64,000 bases of DNA from JAKPAM01 sp047601745 (GTDB taxonomy: Bacteria > Pseudomonadota > Gammaproteobacteria > Burkholderiales > Burkholderiaceae_E): positions 2,232,001 to 2,296,000 of the forward strand of contig JASGIS010000001.1 of the NCBI GenBank assembly GCA_047601745.1, written 5' to 3'. Each line of letters begins with the position of its first letter. Within the stretch, counting starts at the first letter, position 1. Below the pieces are notes generated by a model. It saw nothing but the letters and a program-made list of their open reading frames with translations, did no database searches and was not told the DNA's origin. The position numbers were made by a program, and so were the translations under genes. Below, piece by piece: positions 35,576-44,350 of the stretch.

Positions 35576-36055
35576 ATGAATACGACGAACCTTCGGGTCA
35601 ATGGACACGCGCATCGCGTCGCGGCGTCCGGCGACACGCCTTTGCTGTGGGTGCTGCGCGACGAACTCGGGCTGACCGGCACCAAGTTCGGCTGCGGCAT
35701 GTCCTTGTGCGGGGCCTGCGTGGTCCACATGGACGGACAACCGGTGCGCGCCTGCGTGACGCCGCTGTCGGCGGTCGCCGATCGCCCGGTCGCGACGATC
35801 GAGGCGATGGCGCAGGACCGGGTCGGACAGGTCGTGCAGCAGGCCTGGATCGAGCAGAACGTCGCGCAATGCGGCTACTGCCAGGCCGGCCAGATCATGT
35901 CGGCGATCGGCCTGCTGCGGACCACGCCTTCACCGACCGACGCGCAGATCGACGAGGCGATGAGCGGCAACATCTGCCGCTGCGGCACCTATCTGCGCAT
36001 TCGCGCGGCGATCCGCCAGGCATCGGCCGCGCTGGTGCAACGGGGGCAGGCATGA
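35576..36055 (+). CDS. isoquinoline 1-oxidoreductase-type small subunit, 2x[2Fe-2S]
   Basis: A 159-residue iron-sulfur subunit of a xanthine-oxidase-family molybdenum hydroxylase. N-terminal plant-type cluster: GTKFGCGMSLCGACVVHMDG plus a later Cys in RACVTP; second cluster: QCGYCQAGQIM and NICRCGTYLRI. All eight Cys are present. It passes electrons from the Mo subunit, usually to a cytochrome or quinone. The stop overlaps the ATG of the large subunit. No signal; it would ride with the Tat-exported partner. Confidence 0.94.
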   Translation: MNTTNLRVNGHAHRVAASGDTPLLWVLRDELGLTGTKFGCGMSLCGACVVHMDGQPVRACVTPLSAVADRPVATIEAMAQDRVGQVVQQAWIEQNVAQCGYCQAGQIMSAIGLLRTTPSPTDAQIDEAMSGNICRCGTYLRIRAAIRQASAALVQRGQA

Positions 36056-38349
36056 GCGCGCGACCCTTGCCCTCGATGCGATTCGCCGATCCGCCGCGCC
36101 GCCGCTTCCTGCGGCGATCGATCGGCACGCTGGCGCTGGCGGTGACGCCGCTGGGCGCGATCCTCGCGGCCGAGCCGAAGAAGTACGGCGCCGACTCGAT
36201 GCCCGGCGGCACCGTCGACGATCCGCTGGCGTTCGTGACGATCGACGCCGACGGCACGGTGACGATCATCGCCCACCGGGCCGAGATGGGCACCGGCGTG
36301 CGCACCAGTCTGCCGATGGTCGTCGCCGACGAGATGCAGGCCGACTGGTCGCGCGTGCGCGTCGTGCAGGCCGTCGCCGACGAGACCCGCTACGGCAACC
36401 AGAACGTCGACGGCTCGCGCAGCGTGCGGCATTTCTACGAACCGATGCGGCGCGTCGGCGCGGCCGCGCGGCAGATGCTCGAGGCCGCGGCCGCCGCGCG
36501 CTGGTCGGTGCCGGTCGCCGAGGTCCGCGCGGTCGATCACCGCGTCGTGCATCCCCGCAGCGACCGCGCGCTCGGCTTCGGCGAACTGGCCGCCGATGCC
36601 GCCCGCCAGCCGGTGCCGAGAGGCGACGCGCTGCGGCTCAAGGACCGGTCCGAGTTCCGCTACATCGGCAAGGGCGCGGTGCGGCCGTTCGACCTGGCCG
36701 CGATCGGGCAGGGGCGCGCCACGTACGGCATCGACATGCACCTGCCCGGCATGGTGTACGCGGTCGTGGCCAGGCCGCCGGTGGTCGGCGGCAAGCTGCG
36801 CCGCGTCAACGCCGACAAGGCCCGGCAGGTGCCCGGCGTGATCGACATCGTCGAGATCCCGGGCTTCAGCGGCGCGCCGATGTTTGAACCGCTCGGCGGC
36901 GTGGCGGTCGTCGGCCGCAACACCTGGGCGGCGATGCAGGGGCGCGCCGCGCTCGAACTCGAATGGGACGATGGTCCGAACGGCGACTACGCGTCGTCCG
37001 CGTATCGCCGCACGCTCGAAGCGGCGGCGCGCGCGCCGGCCAAGGCGCTGCGCAACGACGGTGACGCGCCGGCCGCGTGGGAGGCGGCGTCGGCGTCGCA
37101 ACGACTGTCGGCCGAGTACTACCTGCCGCACGTCGCGCACGCGAGCATGGAACCGCCGTCGGCGACGGTCCGCGTCGACGGCGATCGCTGCGAAGTCTGG
37201 ACCTCGGTGCAGAATCCGGCGGCCGCGCAGGCGGGCGTGGCCAAGCTGCTCGGCATGGAGCCGAGCCGCGTCAAGGTCAACGTGCTGCTGCTGGGCGGCG
37301 GCTTCGGGCGCAAGTCCAAGCCGGACTATGTGACCGAAGCGGCGACCGTTGCCCGGACGATGCCCGGCACGCCGGTCAAGCTGGTCTGGACGCGCGAGGA
37401 CGACCTGCGTCACGACTACCTGCACACGGTCTCGGTCGAGCGCATCGAGGCGGTCGTCGGCGAAGACGGCATGCCGCGCTCGTGGCTGCACCGCACGGCC
37501 GCGCCGTCGATCGGTTCGCTGTTCGTCGCCGGCGGCAAGGGGCAGTTGCCGGTCGAGACCGGGATGACCGCGATCAACGTGCCGTTCGACATCCCGAACG
37601 TGCGCATCGAAGGCGCCGAGGTCGACGCGCACGCGCGGATCGGCTGGTTCCGCTCGGTGTCGAACATCCCGCACGCGTTCGCGGTCCAGTGCTTCGTCGC
37701 CGAGCTCGCGCACCGCGCCGGGCGCGACCATAAGCAGTACGCGCTCGAGCTGATCGGTCCGCCGCGGCGCATCGACCCGACCGTGTTGTCCGACGGCTGG
37801 AACTACACGGAATCGCCGCAGCGGTATCCGATCGATACCGGGCGCATGCGCGGCGTCATCGAGGCCGCGACCGGCGGCGCGCGCTGGGGCCGCTCGCTGC
37901 CCGATGGAAGGGGGCTCGGCATGGCCTGGGCGTACAGCTTCCTCAGCTACACGGCCTGCGTGATCGAGGTGGCCGTCGACGCGAGCGGCGACGTCCGGGT
38001 CGAGGCCGTCGACATCGCGATCGACTGCGGTCCGCAGATCAACCCCGAGCGCATCCGCGCGCAGCTCGAAGGCGGCGTGATCATGGGGCTGAGCCTGGCG
38101 CTAAGCGGCGAGATCTCGTTCGACAGGGGGCGTGTCGTGCAAAGCAACTTCCACGACTATCCGGTGCTGCGCCACCAGGAGACGCCGCGGGTGATCCGCA
38201 CCCACCTGGTCAACGACGATCACTCGTTGCCGCCCGGCGGGGTCGGCGAGCCGCCGGTGCCGCCGGTCGCGCCGGCGCTGTGCAACGCGATCTTCGCGGC
38301 GACCGGACGGCGGATCCGTCAGTTGCCGCTGCGCGCGCCGAAGGCCTGA
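36052..38349 (+). CDS. isoquinoline 1-oxidoreductase-type large subunit, molybdopterin-binding
   Basis: A 765-residue molybdopterin subunit of the IorB type. Residues 17-40 (PRRRFLRRSIGTLALAVTP) form a Tat-like signal, so the enzyme is likely periplasmic. Mo-cofactor segments: AHRAEMGTGVRTSLPMVVADEM near 70, LLLGGGFGRKSKPD near 415, and PPGGVGEPPVPPVAPAL near 730 with the catalytic Glu. It hydroxylates N-heteroaromatics or aldehydes; substrate unknown. There is no FAD subunit in the operon, as expected for the IorAB/two-subunit group. Confidence 0.93.
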   Translation: MSARPLPSMRFADPPRRRFLRRSIGTLALAVTPLGAILAAEPKKYGADSMPGGTVDDPLAFVTIDADGTVTIIAHRAEMGTGVRTSLPMVVADEMQADWSRVRVVQAVADETRYGNQNVDGSRSVRHFYEPMRRVGAAARQMLEAAAAARWSVPVAEVRAVDHRVVHPRSDRALGFGELAADAARQPVPRGDALRLKDRSEFRYIGKGAVRPFDLAAIGQGRATYGIDMHLPGMVYAVVARPPVVGGKLRRVNADKARQVPGVIDIVEIPGFSGAPMFEPLGGVAVVGRNTWAAMQGRAALELEWDDGPNGDYASSAYRRTLEAAARAPAKALRNDGDAPAAWEAASASQRLSAEYYLPHVAHASMEPPSATVRVDGDRCEVWTSVQNPAAAQAGVAKLLGMEPSRVKVNVLLLGGGFGRKSKPDYVTEAATVARTMPGTPVKLVWTREDDLRHDYLHTVSVERIEAVVGEDGMPRSWLHRTAAPSIGSLFVAGGKGQLPVETGMTAINVPFDIPNVRIEGAEVDAHARIGWFRSVSNIPHAFAVQCFVAELAHRAGRDHKQYALELIGPPRRIDPTVLSDGWNYTESPQRYPIDTGRMRGVIEAATGGARWGRSLPDGRGLGMAWAYSFLSYTACVIEVAVDASGDVRVEAVDIAIDCGPQINPERIRAQLEGGVIMGLSLALSGEISFDRGRVVQSNFHDYPVLRHQETPRVIRTHLVNDDHSLPPGGVGEPPVPPVAPALCNAIFAATGRRIRQLPLRAPKA

Positions 38350-38371
38350 CGCGCATCGCCGGGCGGGGGGC

Positions 38372-38428
38372 GCGCCGCCCCCGCTACGGGGCCAATGGCC
38401 GCGCCGCCCCCCTACCGGGCCGATGGCC
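38372..38428. repeat. 29-bp imperfect direct repeat x2 at convergent gene ends
   Basis: GCGCCGCCCCCGCTACGGGG-type unit (38372-38400) followed directly by a 28-bp variant (38401-38428). The second copy includes the last codons of the MFS gene, so the duplication probably extended its C-terminus or created a new stop. Confidence 0.75.
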
Positions 38429-39563
38429 GCGCGCACGCGAACGCCGACGCGGCCAGCAGCACGGCCGGGATGCCGTACAGCCACGGCGTCGACAGCACCG
38501 GCAGCAGCGTGCCGGCCAGAATCGGCCCGGTGCCGGCGCCGATGTCCCGCCAGACCGAGCGCGTGGCCAGCGCCTGCACGCGTTCGGGACCGGGTGTGCG
38601 CTGCGCGACGATCGGCGCGACCAGCGGCAGTTGCAGCGCGCGCAGCACGACGATCAGCGCGGCGCCGCCCCAGAGCCAGCCGCAGCCGAACGCGATCAGC
38701 GTGACGGCCGTGATCCACGACAGATGCAGCAGCAGGCGCTCGGCGCCGAAGTGCGCGGCGAGCCGTCCGCCCAGCGGGCTCAGCAGGATCTCGCCCAGAT
38801 AGCGCGTGGCCATCAGCGTGCCGGCCATCATCACCGCGCCGCCGGGCAGCAGTTCGGCGCCCAGATACGACAGGCCGACGATGAACAGCCCGTCGAGCGT
38901 CAGGCCTTCGAGGAACGACCACAGATCGAGGCTGTTCGGGCGCCGCAGGCCGCGGCGGCGCGGGCGCGCCGGATGCGGCGAGGCCGCCAGGCGGCGCGTG
39001 ACGAACAAGCCCGACAGCGCGAGGCCGCACAGGATGAAGAAGATCGCGCGCGGACCCCAGTGCATCGCCAGCCACGCGCCCGGCGGCAGCATCGTCACCG
39101 GCCCGAGTGAGATCGTCGCGCGCGACCGGCCGGACCGGCGCGCCGCACCGCCCGATTCGGCGGTGGCCAGCGATTCGGTCGCCAGGTTCAGCGCGGCGAA
39201 CGCCAGGCCCCAGAGCAGCCGCACCGGCAGCAGCGGCCAGAAGCCGCTGAGCGTCGCATGGCCGAGCGCGCACAGCGCCGCGGCGCCGACCGCCAGCGAG
39301 CAGGTCGTGCGATCGCCGTGACGGGCGTAGAAGCGCGCGACCGCGCCGTAGCCGACGATGCGCACCAGGCGGTTGGCCGCCAGCAGCATGCCGGCCTGCG
39401 CGAGCGTGACGCCGAACGCGTCCGTGTACATCGGCAGCAGCAGGTACAGCAGGATGTCGGCCGGCAGCGACAGGCTCAGCGCCAGCGCGGCCAGCCGCGA
39501 TTGACGGTCGGCCTCGCGCCGGGCGACATCCGGCGGGGCGACGGACGGAGACGGTATCGACAA
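38412..39563 (-). CDS. MFS transporter, putative siderophore-linked
   Basis: A 383-residue 12-helix MFS carrier. Segments: ALSLSLPADILLYLLLPMYTDAFG in helix 1, GMLLAANRLVRIVGYG, and RLLWGLAFAALNLATES. No ATG exists near the N-terminus; the TTG at 39563 is supported by GAGGAA about 5 bp upstream. A Fur-like 19-mer (39645-39663) lies 82 bp upstream in the region shared with the DUF3325 gene, so a role in siderophore export or ferric-siderophore import is inferred. The family alone does not show it. Confidence 0.82.
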   Translation of the reverse strand: MSIPSPSVAPPDVARREADRQSRLAALALSLSLPADILLYLLLPMYTDAFGVTLAQAGMLLAANRLVRIVGYGAVARFYARHGDRTTCSLAVGAAALCALGHATLSGFWPLLPVRLLWGLAFAALNLATESLATAESGGAARRSGRSRATISLGPVTMLPPGAWLAMHWGPRAIFFILCGLALSGLFVTRRLAASPHPARPRRRGLRRPNSLDLWSFLEGLTLDGLFIVGLSYLGAELLPGGAVMMAGTLMATRYLGEILLSPLGGRLAAHFGAERLLLHLSWITAVTLIAFGCGWLWGGAALIVVLRALQLPLVAPIVAQRTPGPERVQALATRSVWRDIGAGTGPILAGTLLPVLSTPWLYGIPAVLLAASAFACARPSAR

Positions 39564-39644
39564 GCGGATTCCTCGGACGGCTTCGGCGGCGAAAGGGGTC
39601 GACGATACCGCAACCGATTCGCGCGGCTCCGACGCCTATCCGGC

Positions 39645-39663
39645 AATGGAAATCGTTTGCATT
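39645..39663. promoter_or_regulatory. Fur-like box in divergent region
   Basis: AATGGAAATCGTTTGCATT; its reverse complement equals the box at 30692-30710 in 15 of 19 positions. It lies between the MFS gene (minus) and the DUF3325 gene (plus) and could control both. Confidence 0.62.
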
Positions 39664-39666
39664 AGA

Positions 39667-39972
39667 ATGACGCGCTTGTGCCCCACTGCCGCGTTCGTTG
39701 CCGTGATCCAAGGCGCTGCCTACCTGTCGACCGTGATCGGCCTCGCGCTGATCTACCTGGCCTCCGGCCACCAGTCCTGGCTGCCCCGGCGCCTGCCGCC
39801 CGGGCCGTCGCGCGTCGCCGGCGCGGGACTGCTGGTCGCGGCGCTCGCGTGCTGGTCGTCGGTCCTGCATCCGGTGGCCGCGGTCTTCGTGCTGGTCACC
39901 AGCGCGATGCTCGCGCTGATCGCGTATCCGGCGCTCGGGGCGCTGCGCGTCGTCTGCCGTCGCGGCCGATGA
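39667..39972 (+). CDS. DUF3325-like small membrane protein
   Basis: About 101 residues with three hydrophobic helices; the motif YLASGHQSWLPRRLPPGPSRVAGAGLLVAALAC resembles DUF3325, a family often found beside TonB receptors and PepSY proteins. Function unknown; an accessory role in iron uptake is inferred from family context and the Fur-like box. The ATG at 39667 is only 3 bp after that box, so the GTG at 39703 (MIQGAAYLST, directly before helix 1) may be the true start. Confidence 0.68.
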   Translation: MTRLCPTAAFVAVIQGAAYLSTVIGLALIYLASGHQSWLPRRLPPGPSRVAGAGLLVAALACWSSVLHPVAAVFVLVTSAMLALIAYPALGALRVVCRRGR

Positions 39973-40093
39973 GCGTTTCCGCAGCGATCGGGCGCGACCG
40001 ATCGCCCCGGTCTCTCCTGCCCGACCCGGTCTCTCCTGCCCGATCATCGCCGCCCGACTCGAACGAACGTCACGTTACCCGGGTGTCGAGGTA

Positions 40094-40825
40094 TCAGAGA
40101 CGCTGCAGCAGCCGCGCGCGCATCGGGCTGACGAAGTCGGCGCCCCGGTCCGTCTGGTAGCGAGCATAGCGTTCGCGGACCCGCGCCAGCAGCGCGTCGT
40201 CGATCCGGTGATCGGCGAAGGTCGGGCGCATCAGCTTGCGCTCGAAGTCGGCGAAGTCCGTGAAGTGCCGAGGCACGCCGAACCAGTGTTCGGCACCGGC
40301 CTGCCAGCGGCCCGACGCCAGCGCGCGGTCGAGCGCCTGCTGGGCCAGCGCGCGGACCTCGCGTTCCTCGTTGAACAGCCGGATCAGCTCGTTGAGCTCG
40401 CCCGCGTAGACGGGCTCGGAAACGTACAGCCAGCCGCCGGGGCGGACGACGCGGGCCAGTTCGGCCAGTGCCGGGTCCATCGCCTCGCGCGGCACGTGGT
40501 GCAGCGACTTGAGCATCATCGCGCCGTCGAAGCTCGCGTCCGGAAACGGAATCGCCTGCGCGCCCGCATTCACGAACGTCAGGCGGGGAGCCGGCGGTTC
40601 GGCCAGGTTCTTGGCGAGCTGGCGCTCGTCCACTTCGAGGCCGACGACCTGCGCGTCGTCGAAGCGGGCCAGCAGCGCGCGGGCCAGCGTCGCCGCGCCG
40701 CAGCCGGCCTCGACGATGCGCGCGCCGGCCAGCGGCACCAGCGACGCGAGCAGACCGAGTTCGTCGGTCACGAGCGGCAGCCCGGTCAGCGGCCGGGGAT
40801 CGTCGGGGGGGATCGATGGAAGCAT
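40094..40825 (-). CDS. class I SAM-dependent methyltransferase
   Basis: A 243-residue cytoplasmic methyltransferase. Motif I IVEAGCGAATLARALLARF near 38-56, motif II acidic residue in VVGLEVDE, then FVNAGAQAIPFPDASFDGAMMLKSLHHVP (motifs III-IV) and ELARVVRPGGWLYVSEPVY. This is the UbiE/Methyltransf_11 type. Start at ATG 40825 (MLPSIPP); the longer reading to 41170 runs into tandem repeats. Substrate unknown; it is flanked by unrelated genes. Confidence 0.88.
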   Translation of the reverse strand: MLPSIPPDDPRPLTGLPLVTDELGLLASLVPLAGARIVEAGCGAATLARALLARFDDAQVVGLEVDERQLAKNLAEPPAPRLTFVNAGAQAIPFPDASFDGAMMLKSLHHVPREAMDPALAELARVVRPGGWLYVSEPVYAGELNELIRLFNEEREVRALAQQALDRALASGRWQAGAEHWFGVPRHFTDFADFERKLMRPTFADHRIDDALLARVRERYARYQTDRGADFVSPMRARLLQRL

Positions 40826-40924
40826 GCGGGCGCGGGCGAAAGCGGGGAACGGATACCAGGCCACAGCATACGCCAGCCGCGCCCCTCGCCCGGAGCGCTG
40901 CCGCCGACCGGCGGTTCGGCACTG

Positions 40925-41045
40925 CGGTCGTGTTTCGGCTCCGGCTTCGGCTCGGGCTTGGGCTCGGGCTTGGGCTCGGGCTCGGCTCGGCTCGGCTCGG
41001 CTCGGGCTTCGGGCTTCGGGCTTCGGGCTTCGGGCTTCGGGTCCC
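40925..41045. repeat. compound tandem repeats (GGCTCGGGCTTG / GGCTC / GGCTTCG)
   Basis: Between the methyltransferase start and the chemoreceptor stop the plus strand has 12-bp units GGGCTTGGGCTC, then five-bp units CGGCT, then about five 7-bp units GGGCTTC. The three arrays look like successive slippage expansions of one related G-C-T-rich core. No gene or promoter is recognisable here. Confidence 0.93.
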
Positions 41046-41054
41046 GGGTGACCC

Positions 41055-42170
41055 TTAGCGTCGGGTCGGTTCGGACTGCCCGGCCAGCCGGTCCAGCGCC
41101 GCGACGACGCGCTGGCTCTCGCTTTCCATCTGCATGACCGCGCGGATCGCTTCGCGGACCTGGCCGGCATGGAACAGCGTCAGCGCCTGTCTGGCGTGCG
41201 CGTGCACCGCCTTGTGCGGCGACTCCAGCTCGCGATAGCCGGACTTGCCGGACAGCGACCTGCCGTCGCCCTGGTAGTACCACTTACCCAGCCGGCAGCC
41301 CGTGTGATCGGACAGCGCGTCCGGCTTCTGGTCCGACAGCCCGAACATCGTCTTGTAGATGCCGAACTTGAAGATCAGATGATCGAGCTTGGCCACTTCG
41401 ACGAACGATCGCAGCGAGGTCGTGCAGATCGCGCTTTCCATCTGCTGGGCCAGCGCGTGGCTCTGGTTCATGCTCTCGGCCATCTGCGCACCGCGCTCGC
41501 TGAACTCGCGCGAGCGGCGCGACAGGCTGTCGACGCTGGTCTTGACGGTGCCGGTGTCGTGCTGGATCCGCTTGATCAGCGGCACGATCTCCTTGGTGGC
41601 CTTGTCGGTCTTGGCCGCCAGCACCTGGATCTCCTTGGCCACGACCGCGAAGCCGCGCCCCTCGTCGCCGGCGCGGGCGGCCTCGACGGCGGCGTTCATC
41701 GACAGCAGATGAGTCTGCATCGAGATGTTCTGGATGAATTCGATCAGCTCCGAGATCTGCTTGCCGGCGCCGTGCAGGTCATCGACGTCGCGGGCCGTGG
41801 CCGCCGAGCGCGTCGACAGTTCGATCAGCTCGTCGGCGATCTCCTTGACGGCCGTGCGGGCGTCCAGCGACACGGCGGCGGCCCGCCGGGCGGCATCGCG
41901 TTCGGACTGCAGCGTGCCGGCGATCGAACCCAGCGAGCGCTGCGATTCGTCGAACGTCACGCTGAACTGCGCCAGGCATTGCGCGAGCCCGCGGTACATC
42001 GCGATCTCGCGGCGCGCCGCGTCCAGCTCCGACCGAAGACGCGATACGTCGTCCTGCCGCGTGTCCACGTCGTTCGATTCGTGTGCCGCCCACTGCATCA
42101 GCCATCCCCCGAAGCGGGTCGCCCGCGGCGGCGCGCCCTTCGCGTCGCCCGCCGAACGAACCGCCAGCAT
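41055..42170 (-). CDS. soluble chemoreceptor with C-terminal CZB zinc domain
   Basis: About 371 residues, no transmembrane segment. A coiled coil covers about 35-110; the MCP signalling hairpin is recognised by EFIQNISMQTHLLSMNAAVEAARAGDEGRGFAVVAKEIQVLA. The C-terminal CZB domain shows LDHLIFKFGIYKTMFG, TGCRLGKWYYQGDGR and SPHKAVHAHA, giving the 3His/1Cys zinc site. CZB chemoreceptors sense HOCl or zinc and signal to CheA or a diguanylate cyclase. ATG at 42170 is the first plausible start; the longer reading to 42335 is Pro/Arg-rich. A second ATG about 24 codons later is possible. Confidence 0.9.
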   Translation of the reverse strand: MLAVRSAGDAKGAPPRATRFGGWLMQWAAHESNDVDTRQDDVSRLRSELDAARREIAMYRGLAQCLAQFSVTFDESQRSLGSIAGTLQSERDAARRAAAVSLDARTAVKEIADELIELSTRSAATARDVDDLHGAGKQISELIEFIQNISMQTHLLSMNAAVEAARAGDEGRGFAVVAKEIQVLAAKTDKATKEIVPLIKRIQHDTGTVKTSVDSLSRRSREFSERGAQMAESMNQSHALAQQMESAICTTSLRSFVEVAKLDHLIFKFGIYKTMFGLSDQKPDALSDHTGCRLGKWYYQGDGRSLSGKSGYRELESPHKAVHAHARQALTLFHAGQVREAIRAVMQMESESQRVVAALDRLAGQSEPTRR

Positions 42171-42344
42171 CGTCGATCGGCGAGGGGTCCGGTCGTGCGA
42201 ATTGCCCGGTTTTGCGGCGCCTTCCGTTCGGATCGACTCGCGCGCTCGAGCCTCGCCCCGCGCGGGACGGCCGATCGCCGCGGGCGCCGCCGGCTTGATC
42301 GGCGTCAAGCAGCCGCCCGGTGGACGCTCGGGCATTCCCGCTTA

Positions 42345-42367
42345 AAAATGTATATTGGATGCATCTT
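42345..42367. promoter_or_regulatory. NsrR-type operator upstream of nnrS
   Basis: AAAATGTATAT-T-GGATGCATCTT: an 11-1-11 inverted repeat of the known NsrR (nitric-oxide-sensing Rrf2 repressor) pattern AAGATGYATTT-n-AAATRCATCTT, with AAA-ATG-AT matching between arms. It ends 13 bp before the nnrS start, and nnrS is a known NsrR target in other proteobacteria. No nsrR gene is in this window. Confidence 0.78.
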
Positions 42368-42380
42368 TAACGGGTGTCAT

Positions 42381-43610
42381 ATGGCCGGACTGCTGCAGAT
42401 CGAAGAACCCGCGCGCGCCGGGCGGCGCGGTTCGCCTCGCGATGTGCCGAGCTGGTCGGCGCTGCTCGACATGGGTTTCCGCCCGCTGTACATGGCCGGC
42501 GGTGCGTGGGCCGCGATTTCGGTGGCGATCTGGATCTTCGCGCCGGCTTGGCTCGTCGGGCGGATGCCGGGCGTGTACTGGCACGCGCACGAGATGCTGT
42601 GGGGTGTCATCGCGACGATCGCCGCCGGCTTCCTGCTGACGGCCGCCACCAACTGGACGGGGATCAACCCGATGCGCGGCGCGCCGCTCGGCGTGTTCAC
42701 CGCGCTGTGGCTGGCCGCGCGGATCGGTTTCCTCGTGCCCGGCGATCCGGCGTTCCTCATCGCCGGTACGTGCGAGGTGCTGGGCTTCGCATGGGTCGCG
42801 GCGGCCCTCGCTCGGGTCGTGCACCGTGCCCGCAGCCGGCGCAACCTGGGTCTGCCGTGGCTGATGCTGGGGCTGGCGGCCAGCGACGCCTGGTACCTGG
42901 CCGGCATCCGGGAGGGCGCCTACCTGGTCGTCATGCAGCGATTGCAGGCGGGGATGCTGTGCATGGCGGTGATCGCGCTGCTGATCGGGCGACGGGTCAT
43001 TCCATTCTTCGCGATGCGCGCGGTCGAAGGCCTGTCGGTGCCGATGCATACGCGCAGCGGCCAGTGGCAGCTCGCGGCCGGCGTCGCGGCGATCGGCTGC
43101 CATCTGGCCGGGCAGGCGCTGGCCGAGGCCGTGCTGCTCGGCGTCGCGGGCGGGTTCGCGCTGGTCCAGGTGCTGACCTGGGAGCCGTGGCGGGTACGGC
43201 GCGTGCCGCTGCTGTGGATCCTGTACATCGGCTACGCGGGCCTGGCGGCGGGGCTGCTCGTTTCCGGCCTGCATGCCTCGGGAGCGCTGGACCGCGGCGC
43301 GTGGCCCGCGCACGTGATCGGCGTGGCCGGGTTCTCGGTGCTGATCATCGGCATGATCACGCGCACCGCGCTCGGCCACCTGGGGCGGCCGTTGCGCACC
43401 GACCGCTTGATCGTCAGCTGCTACATGCTGGTCATCGTCGCCGCGCTCGCGCGTCTGGCCGCGCTCGTGCCGGGACCCTGGACGCTCGCGGCGCTGCACG
43501 CGTCGGCCGCCTGCTGGGTGCTGGCCTTCGCGCTGTATCTGTGGCGCTTCGTGCCGATGATGATCCGGCCGAGGATCGACGCGCAGGCGGCGCAGGTGCA
43601 GCGCCGATGA
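42381..43610 (+). CDS. nnrS: NnrS-family membrane protein
   Basis: A 409-residue inner-membrane heme- and copper-containing protein linked to resistance to nitrosative stress. About 12 helices. Family segments: LDMGFRPLYMAGGAWAAISVAIWI, MPGVYWHAHEMLWGVIATIAAGFLLTAATNWTG with conserved His, GRRVIPFFAMRAVEG, and HVIGVAGFSVLIIGMITRTALGHLGRPL. The ATG at 42381 follows the NsrR-type box by 13 bp. It overlaps the next gene by 4 bp (ATGA). Expected to be induced by nitric oxide. Confidence 0.95.
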   Translation: MAGLLQIEEPARAGRRGSPRDVPSWSALLDMGFRPLYMAGGAWAAISVAIWIFAPAWLVGRMPGVYWHAHEMLWGVIATIAAGFLLTAATNWTGINPMRGAPLGVFTALWLAARIGFLVPGDPAFLIAGTCEVLGFAWVAAALARVVHRARSRRNLGLPWLMLGLAASDAWYLAGIREGAYLVVMQRLQAGMLCMAVIALLIGRRVIPFFAMRAVEGLSVPMHTRSGQWQLAAGVAAIGCHLAGQALAEAVLLGVAGGFALVQVLTWEPWRVRRVPLLWILYIGYAGLAAGLLVSGLHASGALDRGAWPAHVIGVAGFSVLIIGMITRTALGHLGRPLRTDRLIVSCYMLVIVAALARLAALVPGPWTLAALHASAACWVLAFALYLWRFVPMMIRPRIDAQAAQVQRR

Positions 43611-44047
43611 GCCACTCGCTGCTGGTCACGCTTCACCTGCTGGCGGCGATCGCGTTCGTCGGCACCGTGTTCTTCGAGGTCGTCATGCTCGCCGGCGTGC
43701 GGCGCAAGCTGCCTGCCGAGACGATGCGCGCCGTCGAGCGAGCGGTCGGCGACCGTGCGACGGCGGTGATGCCCTGGGTGCTGCTGACGCTGTACGCGGC
43801 CGGTATCGCGATGGCATGGCGGTATCGCGCCGTGCTGGCGCAGCCGCTGGCCAGCAGTTTCGGCGCGCTGCTCGCGTTGAAGATCGTGCTGGCGGTCAGC
43901 GTGTTCGGCCATTTCGCGACCGCGATGGTCTGGCGGCGGCGGGGCATGCTGAACGGCCGGCGCTCGCGCCGCCTGCATCTGAGCGTGTTCTGCCACGTGC
44001 TCGCGATCGTCGTGCTCGCCAAGGCGATGTTCGCCGGCTTGTGGTGA
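43607..44047 (+). CDS. CopD-like membrane protein coupled to nnrS
   Basis: A 146-residue protein with four helices; TLHLLAAIAFVGTVFFEVVML near residue 8-28 and LHLSVFCHVLAIVVLAKAMF near the end resemble CopD-type domains, with His residues that could bind copper or heme. Translationally coupled to nnrS through ATGA. A role in supplying or protecting NnrS copper/heme is inferred from the pairing only. Confidence 0.75.
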   Translation: MSHSLLVTLHLLAAIAFVGTVFFEVVMLAGVRRKLPAETMRAVERAVGDRATAVMPWVLLTLYAAGIAMAWRYRAVLAQPLASSFGALLALKIVLAVSVFGHFATAMVWRRRGMLNGRRSRRLHLSVFCHVLAIVVLAKAMFAGLW

Positions 44048-44059
44048 CACCGCCGTGGT

Positions 44060-44165
44060 GGTCGCCGTGACGACCGCTGTGACGACCACTGTGATGACCA
44101 CTGTGACGACCGCTGTAATGATCGCCGTGATGATCGTTGTGGTGATCGTTGTGGTGATCGCTCCG
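44060..44165. repeat. imperfect 12-bp tandem repeat (GTGACGACCACT-like)
   Basis: About eight degenerate units such as GTGACGACCGCT, GTGATGACCACT, GTAATGATCGCC and GTGGTGATCGTT, in the 303-bp gap between the CopD-like gene and the AraC regulator. The rest of the gap shows no gene. It may act as spacer or 3' end structure; nothing else is recognisable. Confidence 0.85.
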
Positions 44166-44350
44166 CCGGACGCGGAGGTCGGCCCGGGCGCGGCCATCGA
44201 TCGAGCCGGGGGACGATCGGCATAAGTCGAGGCCGGCATAAGTCCGGCCCGGCGGGCGGCAGGTTCCGACGACGGGATCTGCCGGATGACGGCTGCATGG
44301 CGGTCTGGCGCGCTTCTTGCGACATTGCCGGCGTCAAGCCTCCCGCCGTC

